From Geodermatophilus obscurus DSM 43160 (lineage in GTDB: Bacteria; Actinomycetota; Actinomycetes; Mycobacteriales; Geodermatophilaceae), in the NCBI RefSeq assembly GCF_000025345.1, contig NC_013757.1, forward strand, positions 1,612,001 to 1,676,000: a DNA stretch of 64,000 nt, in the 5' to 3' direction. Made by a program: the position numbers and the translations under genes. How positions within the stretch are numbered: the stretch's first letter is position 1; each line of letters opens with the position of its first letter. This document shows, one piece after another, positions 8,288 through 17,529 of the stretch. The notes under the pieces were generated by a model, which was given only the letters and a program-made list of their open reading frames with translations, was not told where the DNA came from and made no database searches.

Positions 8288-9254
8288 AGGTTCCCCAGCG
8301 TCTCCTTCGGCTGGTCACAGCCTTTCTTGCCCCTCACCGTGCCTTCGGCATGCCTCTGCCGCCGACGGGGTCCGCGACGGCCGGGGGTGCACTTTGCGTA
8401 CATCGGCGCGCTGATGCCCAAGGCCGCGGCCGTCGTGCCCGGATGGAAGGGCGGGATCAAGCACGTGGTCCGTGACCCAGGACACCCTGCGCACGTCACG
8501 TGTCTTCGTCATCGGCGGTGCCAACGACCCGCATGCCGGTTTGGTGGAGAGACCGTGGTCCGCCATGTCCCCCGGACGGCTGTCGATCGCTCCGTCGAGC
8601 GGGCGCCGTCCGGCAGCGGCTCATGGGGCGGCGCTGCCGACTTCTCGTAGGCAGGCCGGCGGCGGACCGGGTGGCGAAGCTGGCGATGACGGCGCCGGCC
8701 CGGGTCAGGCCCAGGGAGCGCAGCGCGTCAGCGCTCGCCGCGTTCGGCGATCGCCAGCAGCCGCTGGGAGCCACTGTTCTCGGGCGCGGTCGGCGGGTGT
8801 CGCGCGGGATCGGCTGCAGGCCGCCGGGACGTGCGGGCGTGGATTCGCTCGGCCGTGCGGTGGGCCTTCTGTCAGGCGAGCTCCTCCGTGGGAGCGATAA
8901 TGGGCCGGAGGGCGACCTGGATGCGGGGCAGGGTGGTGCGCCCGGACGCGCGGGTCGCGGCGTGCGGCGCGCGTTCACAGGGACCAGCCCGGCTTGAGGC
9001 CGACCGGGCGTGGGGCGGCCCGAACAGACCCCACACAGTCGAACAACAAGATGGCCAAGGCTGGCCTGGACAGGCCCCAGGCCCGCACTGGCCTGCTGTC
9101 TGATGGTGGGCCGCTTGGGGCGAGCGCCTGGGCGCTGGCGCCCTCAGCAGGGTCGTGCCTGCTGACCGGATGCAGGCCATGGATCATCTGCTCCATGGCC
9201 TGGCCCGAATCTCGTCCATGGCCTGGCCCGGATCTCGCTGGCTGATCGGCCGGT
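8288..9254. other. long stretch with no supportable gene
   Basis: All open frames here are typical high-GC shadow frames without family resemblance, coherent starts or ribosome-binding sites. The only structure seen is a tandem duplication of a 23-bp unit at 9192-9214 and 9215-9237 (one mismatch), beginning TCCATGGCCTGGCCCG. It probably represents degraded island DNA. Confidence 0.4.
9192..9237. repeat. tandem 23-bp direct repeat (two copies)
   Basis: Two head-to-tail copies of a 23-bp unit that begins TCCATGGCC and ends ATCTCG differ at one base. They lie directly before the 5' end of the broken GAF-ANTAR gene. This may be a slippage product; no function is evident. Confidence 0.6.
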
Positions 9255-9891
9255 GGGAGACGTGCTGACCGAGATCGTCCAAGTCTCCGAGCGGGATCCC
9301 CGGCGCCGAGGCCGTCTCAGTGACCCTGGTGCACGGTGACCAGGCCTCCACCGCCGCTTGCTCCGCCGAGATGGCTCTGCATGCCGAGGAACTCCAGTAC
9401 GAGCGCGGTTACGGCTCCTGCCTGGACGCCGGCTGAGGGGTGGTGGTCCCGCGCATCGACGACATGGCGACCGAGCAGCGGTGGCGGGACTACACCGCCC
9501 AGGTCCTCCAGCACGGCGTGCCCAGCTCGCTGTCGGTCCCGGTGCCCTGCCAGGGGACGGTCATCGGTGCCCTGTACGCGTACTCGAGCAAGCCGGCGGC
9601 CTTCGCCACCCCCGAGGCTGTGGACGCGACGCTGATCGTCGCCGAGACCGTCGCGGTCGCGATGGTCAACGCCCAGGCACATGGCCGACTCGCGGAGAAG
9701 CGGCCAATCTGCGCCTCGCCATGGAGTCGCGGGCGGTCATCGAGCAGGCCAAGGGCGTGATCATGTCGCAGCGGCGCGTAACCGCCGAACAGGCCTTCGA
9801 GTTCCTGCGGGAGGCGTGGATGCGATACAACCGCAAGCTCCGGGACATCGCGGTGGGCCTCGTCGAGGGGGTGCAGCCCCACCGGGCGTAG
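9255..9891 (+). pseudogene. GAF-ANTAR regulator, multiply disrupted
   Basis: Pieces in three frames reconstruct one GAF-ANTAR protein similar to the intact copies at 10575 and 14525. A start-proximal LTEIVQVSER is followed by a frameshift near 9294. The GAF portion (LQYERGYGSCLDAG) is ended by an in-frame TGA at 9434 and resumes as VVVPRIDDMATEQRWRDY. A second frameshift near 9705 precedes the intact ANTAR part (AVIEQAKGVIMSQRRVTAEQ to the stop at 9891). Three separate lesions make sequencing error an unlikely sole cause. ANTAR domains bind RNA hairpins and act by antitermination, but this copy cannot produce the full protein. Confidence 0.75.
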
Positions 9892-9966
9892 GAGCAGTCG
9901 ACATGCCGTTCCGGTTCAAGCCGGGGCGCGTGCTCGACGCCGTGCCCTCGGGTTACGGTCGCAGTC

Positions 9967-10236
9967 GTGCCCGATGCCAGGGAGATCGAGCCAGCAGACG
10001 CCGACCGGATCCGCGCCGCACTCCTCGGCGTCCGCGATGCCCAGGACGAGCTGGAGAAGGCCGTCGCCCGGGCCCTTGTCAACGGCGCGAGCGTGCGCGC
10101 TGTCGCCGAGCTGGGACTCTCGCCCAACACGGTGCAGAAGTACGGGCGGGCGCATGGCTGGCCCACCGAGGAGAACCGCCGGCGGTTCAACGAGTCCCGC
10201 TGGGACCGGCAGGAACGTCAGCGCGCCGACGGGTAG
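9967..10236 (+). CDS. small helix-turn-helix protein, unknown function
   Basis: This 89-residue frame starts at GTG. An acidic helical N-terminus (DADRIRAALLGVRDAQDELE) is followed by a plausible helix-turn-helix, GASVRAVAELGLSPNTVQKY, as in homeodomain-like or resolvase-type HTHs. The tail is basic. It shows good actinobacterial coding bias. It sits between the broken and the intact GAF-ANTAR genes. It is probably a DNA-binding accessory protein; no named family is recognised. Confidence 0.55.
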   Translation: MPDAREIEPADADRIRAALLGVRDAQDELEKAVARALVNGASVRAVAELGLSPNTVQKYGRAHGWPTEENRRRFNESRWDRQERQRADG

Positions 10237-10574
10237 TGCGGTTGCACCAACCGCCTGCAGTCGGTCGATGACCCCTCGCCGATACAGCTGTTGGTTGAAC
10301 CACACCGGCTGGTGGGGACGGTACGCCCCATCCTACGACCCCAGTACGACAGCGAGTCACCACCTGACCACCTCCGGGGGGCCGCTACGGGACAGGAGGC
10401 GGCCTCAGGACAGGGGAGGGGCGGCCCCGCCGTCCACAGTGTTGGAACGGCGGGGCCTGACCGCGACGGCGCCCGTGGAGGCCGCTGCGGCTGCTCATCA
10501 GTGCCCGCGGTCCCCCGATCCGGGGCGACTCGGCAGGTACCTGGGCCGGGCCAGCATCCGGTGCCGGGCCCGGC
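10237..10574. other. intergenic, contains a terminator hairpin
   Basis: There is no coding frame with support. The stretch lies between convergent genes and contains one strong hairpin at 10423-10457, listed separately. Confidence 0.5.
10423..10457 (-). terminator. hairpin, likely terminator of the GAF-ANTAR gene
   Basis: Eleven-base perfect arms, GGCCCCGCCGT (10423-10433) and ACGGCGGGGCC (10447-10457), enclose a 13-base loop. They lie downstream of the minus-strand gene ending at 10575. There is no U-tract, as is common in high-GC actinobacteria. Confidence 0.55.
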
Positions 10575-11303
10575 TCATCGGAGGGGTAGTTCGCCGGTGT
10601 GGACCAGGGCGTCGGCGACCGCGTGCAGCTTGCGGTTGGTCTTCATCGACATCTGGGCCAGGACCTGGAACGCCTGGTCCGCGGTGAGCTTGTGGCGGTC
10701 CATCAGGATCCCCTTGGCCTGGTCGATGACCCCTCGGGTCTCCAGCGCGGTCTGCAGGTTGTCGGCCCTGTCCCGGGCGCTCTGGTAGGCGTGCAGGTTG
10801 CCGGCGGCGACCGCGGCGTAGGGGGCGAACCGGGTGGCCGCGCTCCGGCTGTCCTCGTCGAAGGCGTGCGGCTCGCGGGCGTAGATGTTCAGGGCGCCGC
10901 AGACCCGCTCGTCCTCGTCGATGGCCAGCGGAACGGACAGGGAGCTCAGGGCACCGTGCTCGGCCGCCCGGGGCAGGTAGTCCGGCCACCGGGAATCGGT
11001 GCGGGCGTCGGCGATCTCGATCAGCTCACCGGTGTGGGCGGCGTGCAGGCAGGGGCCGTGGCCGCGTTCGTACTGGGACTCGTCCAGGTCGGTGGCCAGT
11101 TGGCCGGTGCTGGCCACCGTGGTCGGGTGGTCCTTGACCACCAGCGTCACCGACGCCTCGGGGCTGCCCGGCATCACCGTCTTGGTCAGGTCGGCCACGA
11201 TCTGGAGCAGGCCTTCCATCGACAGCCCGCGCAGGGACAACCGGCCCAGGCGCTCCAGCGCCTCGGTGGCATTCGCCGGTTGCGGGTTCTCGGCACTGCC
11301 CAC
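10575..11303 (-). CDS. GAF-ANTAR domain RNA-binding regulator
   Basis: The protein has 242 residues. An N-terminal GAF sensor covers about 25-165, with DESQYERGHGPCLHAAHTGE and SSLSVPLAIDEDERVCGALN. A C-terminal ANTAR domain covers about 175-235 (ETRGVIDQAKGILMDRHKLT, with FQVLAQMSMKTNRKLHAVAD). ANTAR proteins bind paired RNA hairpins and promote antitermination; the GAF domain presumably senses a small ligand. It is one of three related copies in the island, this one and 14525 being intact. Target transcripts are not evident nearby. Confidence 0.9.
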   Translation of the reverse strand: MGSAENPQPANATEALERLGRLSLRGLSMEGLLQIVADLTKTVMPGSPEASVTLVVKDHPTTVASTGQLATDLDESQYERGHGPCLHAAHTGELIEIADARTDSRWPDYLPRAAEHGALSSLSVPLAIDEDERVCGALNIYAREPHAFDEDSRSAATRFAPYAAVAAGNLHAYQSARDRADNLQTALETRGVIDQAKGILMDRHKLTADQAFQVLAQMSMKTNRKLHAVADALVHTGELPLR

Positions 11304-11641
11304 GGCTCGGCCTCCGGACTGCTGGTACCGAAGGTGGGTGACCTCGGCCGCGGACCTCGATCTGGGGTCCGTGCGCGGTACGCCGACTGTGTGACGCGCC
11401 TCCGACGCCGGGCATCCCGACGTCTCACCCTGACGCTACTCGTCTCGGCGCCTTCCGGGCCCTGGCGATGTCCCTAATGGGCCGCTATGGGATACCGGCC
11501 GGGCTCGCGGTGAGGGCGGCCTGTGGGACGCCCCACCCGGACGGCAGACGATGCGCGCACCGTGGCCGAGCGCCGGACCCGGCCGCCCGCTGGGGTGCGG
11601 CGCTCGGAGGGGCGCCGCACCTCGGCCTCATTCGCCTGACG
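11304..11641. other. intergenic, nothing recognised
   Basis: The stretch lies between the 5' end of a minus-strand GAF-ANTAR gene and the 3' end of a minus-strand SDR gene. No frame has family resemblance. The right part should hold the promoter of the GAF-ANTAR gene, but no clear -35/-10 pair can be asserted. Confidence 0.35.
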
Positions 11642-12496
11642 TCAGGCGTTCGCTGTGGCGTCGTCGCGGGCCAGCGAGCTGGACAGCTCCCGGTGGGCAT
11701 CTACCTGGGCGAGCAGATCCGTCGCCTTCTGCTCGACGCCGGCGACGGCGTCGGCGCCGGCGACCCAGCGCACCGGGGGCTCCTGTGAGCCGGCGAGCTG
11801 CACCAGCGCCTCCGCGAGCTTGGCCGGGTCCCCGCCCTGCTGGCCGTTCATGCTCTTCCACGCCGTGACGGTCTGCCTGGTGCGCTGGGCGTAGTCCTCG
11901 ATCGAGGGCTCGGCGTAGCTCGTCGACTCAGGGGTGAGCAGGTCGGTGCGGAAGAACCCGGGCTCGACGACCATCGTGCGGATGCCGAACGGAGCCACCT
12001 CCGGCGAGAGCGACTCCATCCACCCTTCGAGGGCGAACTTCGACGCGGCGTAGGCGGAGGTGAACTCCTGCCCGATCAGACCTGCGGAGGAACTCATGGT
12101 CACCACGACTCCGGAGCGCTGGGCGCGCATGACCGGCAGCACGGCGCGGGTGACGTTGAGCGGGCCGAACAGGTTGGTGTCGATCTGGGCGCGGAAGTCC
12201 TCCGGGGTGATCTCCTCGAAGAAGCCGGCGTAGAAGTTGCCCGCGTTGTTCACCAGCACGTCGACCCGACCGAACCGGTGCACGGCGGCGTCGACCGCGG
12301 ACTGGACACTGGTGGGGTCGGTGACATCCAGGGCGACGGCCAGCAGGTCCTCGTGCGCGCCGAGTGCCGCGGCGACCCGGTCGGGGTTGCGGCCGGTGGC
12401 CACGACCGCGTGCCCCGCGTCCAGGGCGGCGCGCGCGATGTCGGTGCCCATGCCGCGGCCCGCGCCGGTGACGAGCCAGATCTTCTTGTCAGTCAT
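11642..12496 (-). CDS. short-chain dehydrogenase/reductase
   Basis: The 284-residue classical SDR starts at ATG 12496; the open frame extends further upstream but homology starts at MTDKKIWLVTGAGRGMG. The TGxxxGxG cofactor motif is present at about residues 9-16. NNAG lies near 88, the catalytic Ser in TMSSSAGLIG, and YxxxK in SAYAASKFALEG. The NAD(P)H-dependent oxidoreductase substrate is unknown. It is divergent from an XRE/MmyB regulator across 172 bp, a very common pairing in which the regulator controls the SDR. Confidence 0.9.
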   Translation of the reverse strand: MTDKKIWLVTGAGRGMGTDIARAALDAGHAVVATGRNPDRVAAALGAHEDLLAVALDVTDPTSVQSAVDAAVHRFGRVDVLVNNAGNFYAGFFEEITPEDFRAQIDTNLFGPLNVTRAVLPVMRAQRSGVVVTMSSSAGLIGQEFTSAYAASKFALEGWMESLSPEVAPFGIRTMVVEPGFFRTDLLTPESTSYAEPSIEDYAQRTRQTVTAWKSMNGQQGGDPAKLAEALVQLAGSQEPPVRWVAGADAVAGVEQKATDLLAQVDAHRELSSSLARDDATANA

Positions 12497-12668
12497 CTGA
12501 GTGCAGTCCTTCGGTCTCGAACGAATGGGTGGCGAGGTAGGGCCCGCGGCGGCGGGCGGCTGGTCGAACTCGCTGCGACCGAGGAAACGCCGCTCGGCGG
12601 CGGCGTGGCAGAGCCTGCTGTGAGGGGGTACTGGCAGGGCCCCCCGCGCGGGTCGCGGCGGACCTACC

Positions 12669-13583
12669 GTGGTTGCCGTGGACACCCGGAAGGACCTGCG
12701 CGATTTCCTGGCCACCCGACGGGCCCGGATCACTCCGCAGCAGGCGGGCCTGCCGACCTACGGCGGGCACCGGCGCGTGCCCGGGCTGCGCCGCGAGGAG
12801 GTGGCGCTCCTTGCCGGCGTCAGCGTTGAGTACTACACCCGCCTGGAGCGCGGCAACGCGAACGGTGTCTCCGACAGCGTGCTGGAGGCGCTGGCCCGTG
12901 TCCTGCAGCTCGACGACGCCGAGCGCGCCCACCTCTACGACCTCACCCGAGGCATGACAGCGGCGGCCCGCAGCCGTCGTCGTCCGGCCCGACCCGGCGT
13001 CCGCCCGGGAGTGCAGCAGCTGCTCGATGCGATGACCGTCGTCCCGGCGTTCGTGCAGAACGCTCGGCTGGACGTCCCGGCCGCCAACCCGCTCGCCCGC
13101 GCGCTCTACGCCGACCTGTTCGACGACGCCGAACCCGGCAGCGCCGGCCGCACGCCCAACCACGCCCGCTACGCCTTCCTCGACGCGCGGGCCACCGACT
13201 TCTACCCCGACTGGAACCGGGTCGCCGCCGACATCGTGTCCCAGCTGCGGGCCGAAGTCGGCCGCAGCCCCGACGACCGGGAGCTCACCGAGCTCATCGG
13301 GGAGCTGACCACCCGCAGCCAGCACTTCAGCACCCTGTGGGCCACGCACAACGTGCGCTGGCACACCACCGGCACCAAGCGCTTCCACCACCCGGTCGTC
13401 GGAGACCTCACCCTCGCCTACGAGGGGATGGCGCTCACCGCCGACCGGGGCCAGACGCTCATCACCTTCACCGCGGAGCCAGGCTCACCCTCGCAGCAGG
13501 CACTGGCCTTCCTCGCCAGCTGGGCCACCTCGCCCACACAGCGGGCCGCCCAGGATCGAGCCAACGAGGACCACACGACCTGA
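12669..13583 (+). CDS. XRE/MmyB-type transcriptional regulator
   Basis: The protein has 304 residues from the GTG at 12669 (a second GTG at 12678 is possible). The N-terminal helix-turn-helix includes RVPGLRREEVALLAGVSVEY and YTRLERGNANGVSDSVLEAL. The C-terminal half is the MmyB-like ligand-binding domain (FVQNARLDVPAANPLARALY, FSTLWATHNVRWHTTGTKRF). Such proteins are DNA-binding regulators whose C-terminal domain resembles a PAS-like fatty-acid pocket. It is divergent from the SDR and probably regulates it and itself. Confidence 0.9.
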   Translation: MVAVDTRKDLRDFLATRRARITPQQAGLPTYGGHRRVPGLRREEVALLAGVSVEYYTRLERGNANGVSDSVLEALARVLQLDDAERAHLYDLTRGMTAAARSRRRPARPGVRPGVQQLLDAMTVVPAFVQNARLDVPAANPLARALYADLFDDAEPGSAGRTPNHARYAFLDARATDFYPDWNRVAADIVSQLRAEVGRSPDDRELTELIGELTTRSQHFSTLWATHNVRWHTTGTKRFHHPVVGDLTLAYEGMALTADRGQTLITFTAEPGSPSQQALAFLASWATSPTQRAAQDRANEDHTT

Positions 13584-14003
13584 CCCGCTTTCGCGGCGGA
13601 GCCCTTCCCGCTCAGTGGACAGGATCCGTCGTACCGATGGAACGACGCGCGTGCAGTGACAGGTCAGGCCGCGCCGGGTTGACCACCATTGTTCCCGGTT
13701 CGGGGTCGTTCGCAGGTGACGTCCTCACCGGCGCTGACCGCTGCTCCGGCACGAGCCATTCATGACCCACGCGGGAGACACAGGGCGACAGGGGCCCCAG
13801 ACAGCTCCTTCACGGGACAAGCCGGGGTGGACTCTGCGAGATCAATCAGCCTGGACGACGACGGCGGGTGCGTCGGGGACGTTGGGCGGGATGCGGTTGG
13901 GACCGGCGCTCGGCGGGCGGGGCTTGTCCTGTGGGTGCAGTCGGACGGCGCCGATGGCGACGTGGAGCCTGACCCGGTTTTCCGGACACGTCGGGTTGGG
14001 TGG
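13584..14003. other. intergenic, no gene recognised
   Basis: About 420 bp lie between the regulator and the IS3 remnant. Plus-strand frames here are antisense shadows or random. It may include the outer end of the former insertion sequence, but no terminal inverted repeat could be matched to the opposite end. Confidence 0.35.
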
Positions 14004-14460
14004 TCATGCCGCGGTGCGCGCGTCGGGGTGAAGCTCCTCGAACTGCACGGGACTGCGGTAGCCGAGCGCGGAGTGCCGTCGGCGCGAGTTGTAGAAGGCC
14101 TCGATCCACTCGAAGATCGCCGACCCGAGATCGGCCCGCGTGGCCCATCGCTGCCGGTCGAGCAGTTCCCGCTGCATGGTCGACCAGAAGGACTCCATCA
14201 GGCCGTTGTCGACGCTGCAGGCGACCCGGCCCATCGAGCCCGGCAGCCCGGCGGCACGCAGCCGGTGGCCGAAGATCCACGACGTGTATTGCGATCCGCG
14301 GTCGCTGTGGACGACGGGTACCGGCGGCAGGGCGGCGGCGCCAGCGGGCCATCTCCAAGGCGTCGGCGACCAACTCGGAGCGCATGTGGTCGGCGATCGA
14401 CGGGCGGGGCCCGTCCGGCGCAGTAGCGCCGGGGCTGCCGCCGCCCCGCCACGGCGACAC
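14004..14460 (-). pseudogene. IS3-family transposase (OrfB) C-terminal remnant, frameshifted
   Basis: The minus-strand frame reads VVHSDRGSQYTSWIFGHRLR and SVDNGLMESFWSTMQRELLD, then YNSRRRHSALGYRSPVQFEE to the stop. This is the DDE integrase core of IS3-type OrfB, with the second Asp and the Glu. The preceding segment, SIADHMRSELVADALEMARW, lies in another frame, so a frameshift near 14340 separates them. The first catalytic Asp and everything before it, including OrfA, are missing. The element is dead. Confidence 0.8.
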
Positions 14461-14524
14461 ACGACGCTTAGACGTGCCACTCAACGAGGGCCGCTGGCGG
14501 ACTGGCTGCGAGTAGCTTCCCCGC

Positions 14525-15265
14525 ATGACTGCGGCACCGGACAACACGGCCAACGGCCCAGCCACGGCGGAGCCGCTGGGCGATGTGATGAGCCGCGTAG
14601 CTCGGCAGCTGCAGGAGGAGCACGGCGACGTGGAGGCCACGCTGCAGGCCATCACCAGCTCGGCGACCAGAACCGTGCCGAACGCGGAAGCGTGCGGCAT
14701 CAGCTACGTCATCGGCCGCTCGAAGATCGAGTCCCGGGCCTGGACCAGCGACCTACCGAGAGACGTCGACTCCCTGCAGGAACGACTCAAGCAGGGGCCG
14801 TGCCTCGACGCGGTCTGGGAGCAGGAGGTCGTCCGGGTCGACGACGTGGCCGGAGACGAGCGGTGGCCGGAGTTCGCGCAGGAAGCCTCAGCCCTGGGTG
14901 TGGGCAGCATGATGTGCTTCCAGCTGTTCGTCGACGGCGACCAGCTGGGCGCGATGAACCTGTATGCCCGCATGCCGGGCGCCTTCGATGACGAGTGCGA
15001 GGACATCGGACAGATGCTCGCCGCTCACGCCGCCGTTGCGCTGGCCGGCGCCGAACACGAAGAGAACCTGCGCGCCGGCATGAGCAACCGGGACGTCATC
15101 GGGCAGGCCAAGGGCATCCTCATGGAGCGGCACAAGCTCACCGCGGACCAGGCCTTCGGTGTCCTCAGCCGCGTCTCCCAAGAGTTGAACCGGAAGTTGG
15201 TCGGCGTCGCCCGCGAGCTCACGGACACCGGAGCGGTGCCCGGAGGCGACCGCCGCCGGGATTGA
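14525..15265 (+). CDS. GAF-ANTAR domain RNA-binding regulator
   Basis: The protein has 246 residues from ATG 14525. The GAF sensor spans about 40-175 (LQERLKQGPCLDAVWEQEVV, GSMMCFQLFVDGDQLGAMNL). The ANTAR domain spans about 185-240 (SNRDVIGQAKGILMERHKLT, VLSRVSQELNRKLVGVAREL). It is presumed to bind tandem hairpins in mRNA leaders when the GAF state allows. It is closely related in architecture to the 10575 gene but clearly diverged, so it is not a recent duplication. It is adjacent to the phosphatase/kinase signalling pair. Confidence 0.9.
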   Translation: MTAAPDNTANGPATAEPLGDVMSRVARQLQEEHGDVEATLQAITSSATRTVPNAEACGISYVIGRSKIESRAWTSDLPRDVDSLQERLKQGPCLDAVWEQEVVRVDDVAGDERWPEFAQEASALGVGSMMCFQLFVDGDQLGAMNLYARMPGAFDDECEDIGQMLAAHAAVALAGAEHEENLRAGMSNRDVIGQAKGILMERHKLTADQAFGVLSRVSQELNRKLVGVARELTDTGAVPGGDRRRD

Positions 15266-15560
15266 GCCCTCTGGGCCGACCGCGACGAGCGGTGTGCTTC
15301 GCGGGTGGCCTGTACGCAGCGGCTACTCGCGAACGACCCAACACCTCCCCCGGCCCTGAGAGGTGCCCCGCAGCTACGCAGGCTCGAACGCAGGTAGACG
15401 CCGAACTATCGGGGGCTGTCGTAGAGAGGTCCGCGGACGTCAACAGTTCGGCGGGCAACTCATCGACCTGACCGTGACGCGGGCTCCGGGGAAATCAGCG
15501 ACGGGAGGGGACGCTAGGCGAGCGGCCGCGGTGATGAAGACGGCGACAGGGCCGGCGGGC

Positions 15561-17249
15561 CTAGCGGTCGTGCTCCGGATGGCAGCGGACGGCGAGGAGG
15601 GCGATGTCGTCGTCGGCGCGGCCGGGGACGATGCGGTCGAGCAGCCGGTCGCAGAGCTGGTCGATGGGCACGCCGGCCAGCTCGGTCAGCGCGCCGGTAA
15701 GCCGGGCGAGCCCGGTGTCGATGTCGACCCGGCCGTGTTCGACCACCCCGTCGGTGACCAGGATCAGGGTGTCGCCGGGCTGCAGGGTCGCCTCGTGGTC
15801 GGTGCGGAGGGTCGGCTCATCAGCGCCGAGGAGCCGCTCCGGTGGGCTGTCGAGCAGGTCCGCTGTGCCGTCGGGGTGCAGCAGCAGCGGCGGCAGATGC
15901 CCGGCCGAGGACCAGCGCAGCGTGCGCAGCCCGGCGCGGGCCTGCTCACCCGGCTGCTCGATCCGGGCGAGCAGCACCGTGGCCAGGGTCCCGAAGCCCA
16001 GGCCGGTGAGCACACCGTCGACCCGGGTTAGGGTCTGCGCGGGGCTGTCCGGGCGGTCGTAGGCGAGCGTGCGGACCGCGCTGCGCAGCTGGCTCATCGC
16101 CGCAGCCGCCTCGACCGAGTGCCCGGCCACGTCACCGACTACGAGCAGGGTGGCGCCGTCGGGCTGGGGAAACGCGTCGTAGAAGTCGCCGCCGACCAGT
16201 GCGTGCGCACTAGCCGGCCGGTAGCGCACGGCGATCTCGAGGTGGTCCGGCTGCGGCGGCGGGGTGAGCAGGCTGCGCTGCAGGGTCTCGGCGACCTGCT
16301 GCTGCTGGCCGTAGAGCCGGGCATTGTCCAGCGCCAGCGCGCCGCGGCGCGCGACCTCGACGGTGGTGGCGATCTCCATCTCGGTGTGCGGCGGCCGCCC
16401 CACGGCGTTCATCAGCGCCAGCGCCCCGAAGGTCTCGCCGCGGGCGCGCAGCGGCACGATCGTGCAGCTGGCCGTGTCCAGCCGCCGCCACGCCGCCCGG
16501 ACCTCCTCGGTGGGCAGCGACGGAGCGACCCGCTCCTCGGGGATCGTGGTGATCTGCACCGGCTCGCCGGTGAGCAGCGCGTCGACCATCGCGGCGTCGT
16601 CGCCGGTACCGCGCAGCCGCCCGGTCATGTAGGTGGCCAGGTCGGCGCGGCGGGCCGGATCCCGGTGCGCCCAGGCCTCCTCGCCGGGCCCGTCGTCCTC
16701 GCTGAGCAGCACGACGACCGCCCAGTCGGCCAGCCGCCGCACCACCAGCTCGGCCAGCTGGCCGGCCGACTCGCCCCGGTCCAGGGTGGTGATCAGCGCC
16801 TCGGACACCTCGGCGAGGAAGCGCAGCCGGTCGTGGTCGGCGTCTTCGCCGGCCGCGGCAACCTGTTCGTCGGCCGGGTCGGCGGGGCCTTCGGCGGGCA
16901 GGTCGGCGACCTCGCGGAAGCAGACCTGCAGCAGGTCGTCGGCGAGCTCGGCGGTCGCCGACAGCCACCGGCCGGCGGGGGCGTAGAAGCCGCGCCAGGT
17001 GACCGGGGTGCCCAGGGTCCGGGCGTGCAGCAGGAAGCTGTGGAACACGCTGCCGGCGACCTCGGGGAGCGCGATCCACAGGTTGCGGCCGGCCAGCTCG
17101 GCGCTGTGGGCGCCCAGCAGTCGGGTGGCGGCCCGATTGGCGTAGCGGATGGTCCAGTCGCCGTCGAAGACGGCGACGCCGTCGGGCAGCCGTTCCATCG
17201 CCGCGGCCAGCCACGCCTGCGGCAGTCGATCTGCGGTGGGCTGACTCAC
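15561..17249 (-). CDS. PAS-GAF-SpoIIE-type PP2C serine phosphatase
   Basis: Start chosen at GTG 17249 with GGAG 6-10 bases upstream (562 aa); the frame continues further upstream without support. The N-terminal PAS domain spans about 15-110 (MERLPDGVAVFDGDWTIRYA). GAF follows at about 150-310. The C-terminal PP2C/SpoIIE domain shows LVGGDFYDAFPQPDG, VVGDVAGHSVEAAAAM, ILVTDGVVEHGR and DDIALLAV, the metal-binding motifs. Such proteins dephosphorylate anti-anti-sigma factors in partner-switching pathways. It diverges from an RsbW-like kinase gene, supporting that role; no STAS antagonist gene is visible nearby. Confidence 0.92.
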   Translation of the reverse strand: MSQPTADRLPQAWLAAAMERLPDGVAVFDGDWTIRYANRAATRLLGAHSAELAGRNLWIALPEVAGSVFHSFLLHARTLGTPVTWRGFYAPAGRWLSATAELADDLLQVCFREVADLPAEGPADPADEQVAAAGEDADHDRLRFLAEVSEALITTLDRGESAGQLAELVVRRLADWAVVVLLSEDDGPGEEAWAHRDPARRADLATYMTGRLRGTGDDAAMVDALLTGEPVQITTIPEERVAPSLPTEEVRAAWRRLDTASCTIVPLRARGETFGALALMNAVGRPPHTEMEIATTVEVARRGALALDNARLYGQQQQVAETLQRSLLTPPPQPDHLEIAVRYRPASAHALVGGDFYDAFPQPDGATLLVVGDVAGHSVEAAAAMSQLRSAVRTLAYDRPDSPAQTLTRVDGVLTGLGFGTLATVLLARIEQPGEQARAGLRTLRWSSAGHLPPLLLHPDGTADLLDSPPERLLGADEPTLRTDHEATLQPGDTLILVTDGVVEHGRVDIDTGLARLTGALTELAGVPIDQLCDRLLDRIVPGRADDDIALLAVRCHPEHDR

Positions 17250-17529
17250 CTGTGCTCCATCTCGACGGTCGGCGGATGTCCCACGGCAGAGGACGAGCCC
17301 GGAGGGTACCCGCGCGAGCCGCCGCCACGGCGATCCTCGGGTCCCGCGCGACACTCGTGGCTCTGCCGCCTCCGAGGTCGGGACCGCTGCCGTGCGTCGC
17401 CGGCGTGTCTAGCGTCGGCGAGCGCTGTCAACACTTCTCCGGGACCATCCACGCTTGCAGCGAAACCGCCGATGACGGACGTGGAAATCACGCGGCGCCG
17501 TGCCGTGGCGGGGATCCAGGAGGCGGATG

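Noticed and set aside
8043-8499. possible second intact tRNA-Gly around 8240
   Set aside because: The 5' half (acceptor 5' strand, D arm) is absent; only the 3' half is present, so it is an att-like remnant.
10262-10738. shared 16-bp GGTCGATGACCCCTCG at 10262 and 10723 as a repeat element
   Set aside because: The second copy is part of the ANTAR coding sequence and there is no further similarity around the first; chance or a tiny remnant.
13689-14426. 245-codon plus-strand frame
   Set aside because: It is antisense to the IS3 transposase remnant, whose DDE motifs are on the other strand.
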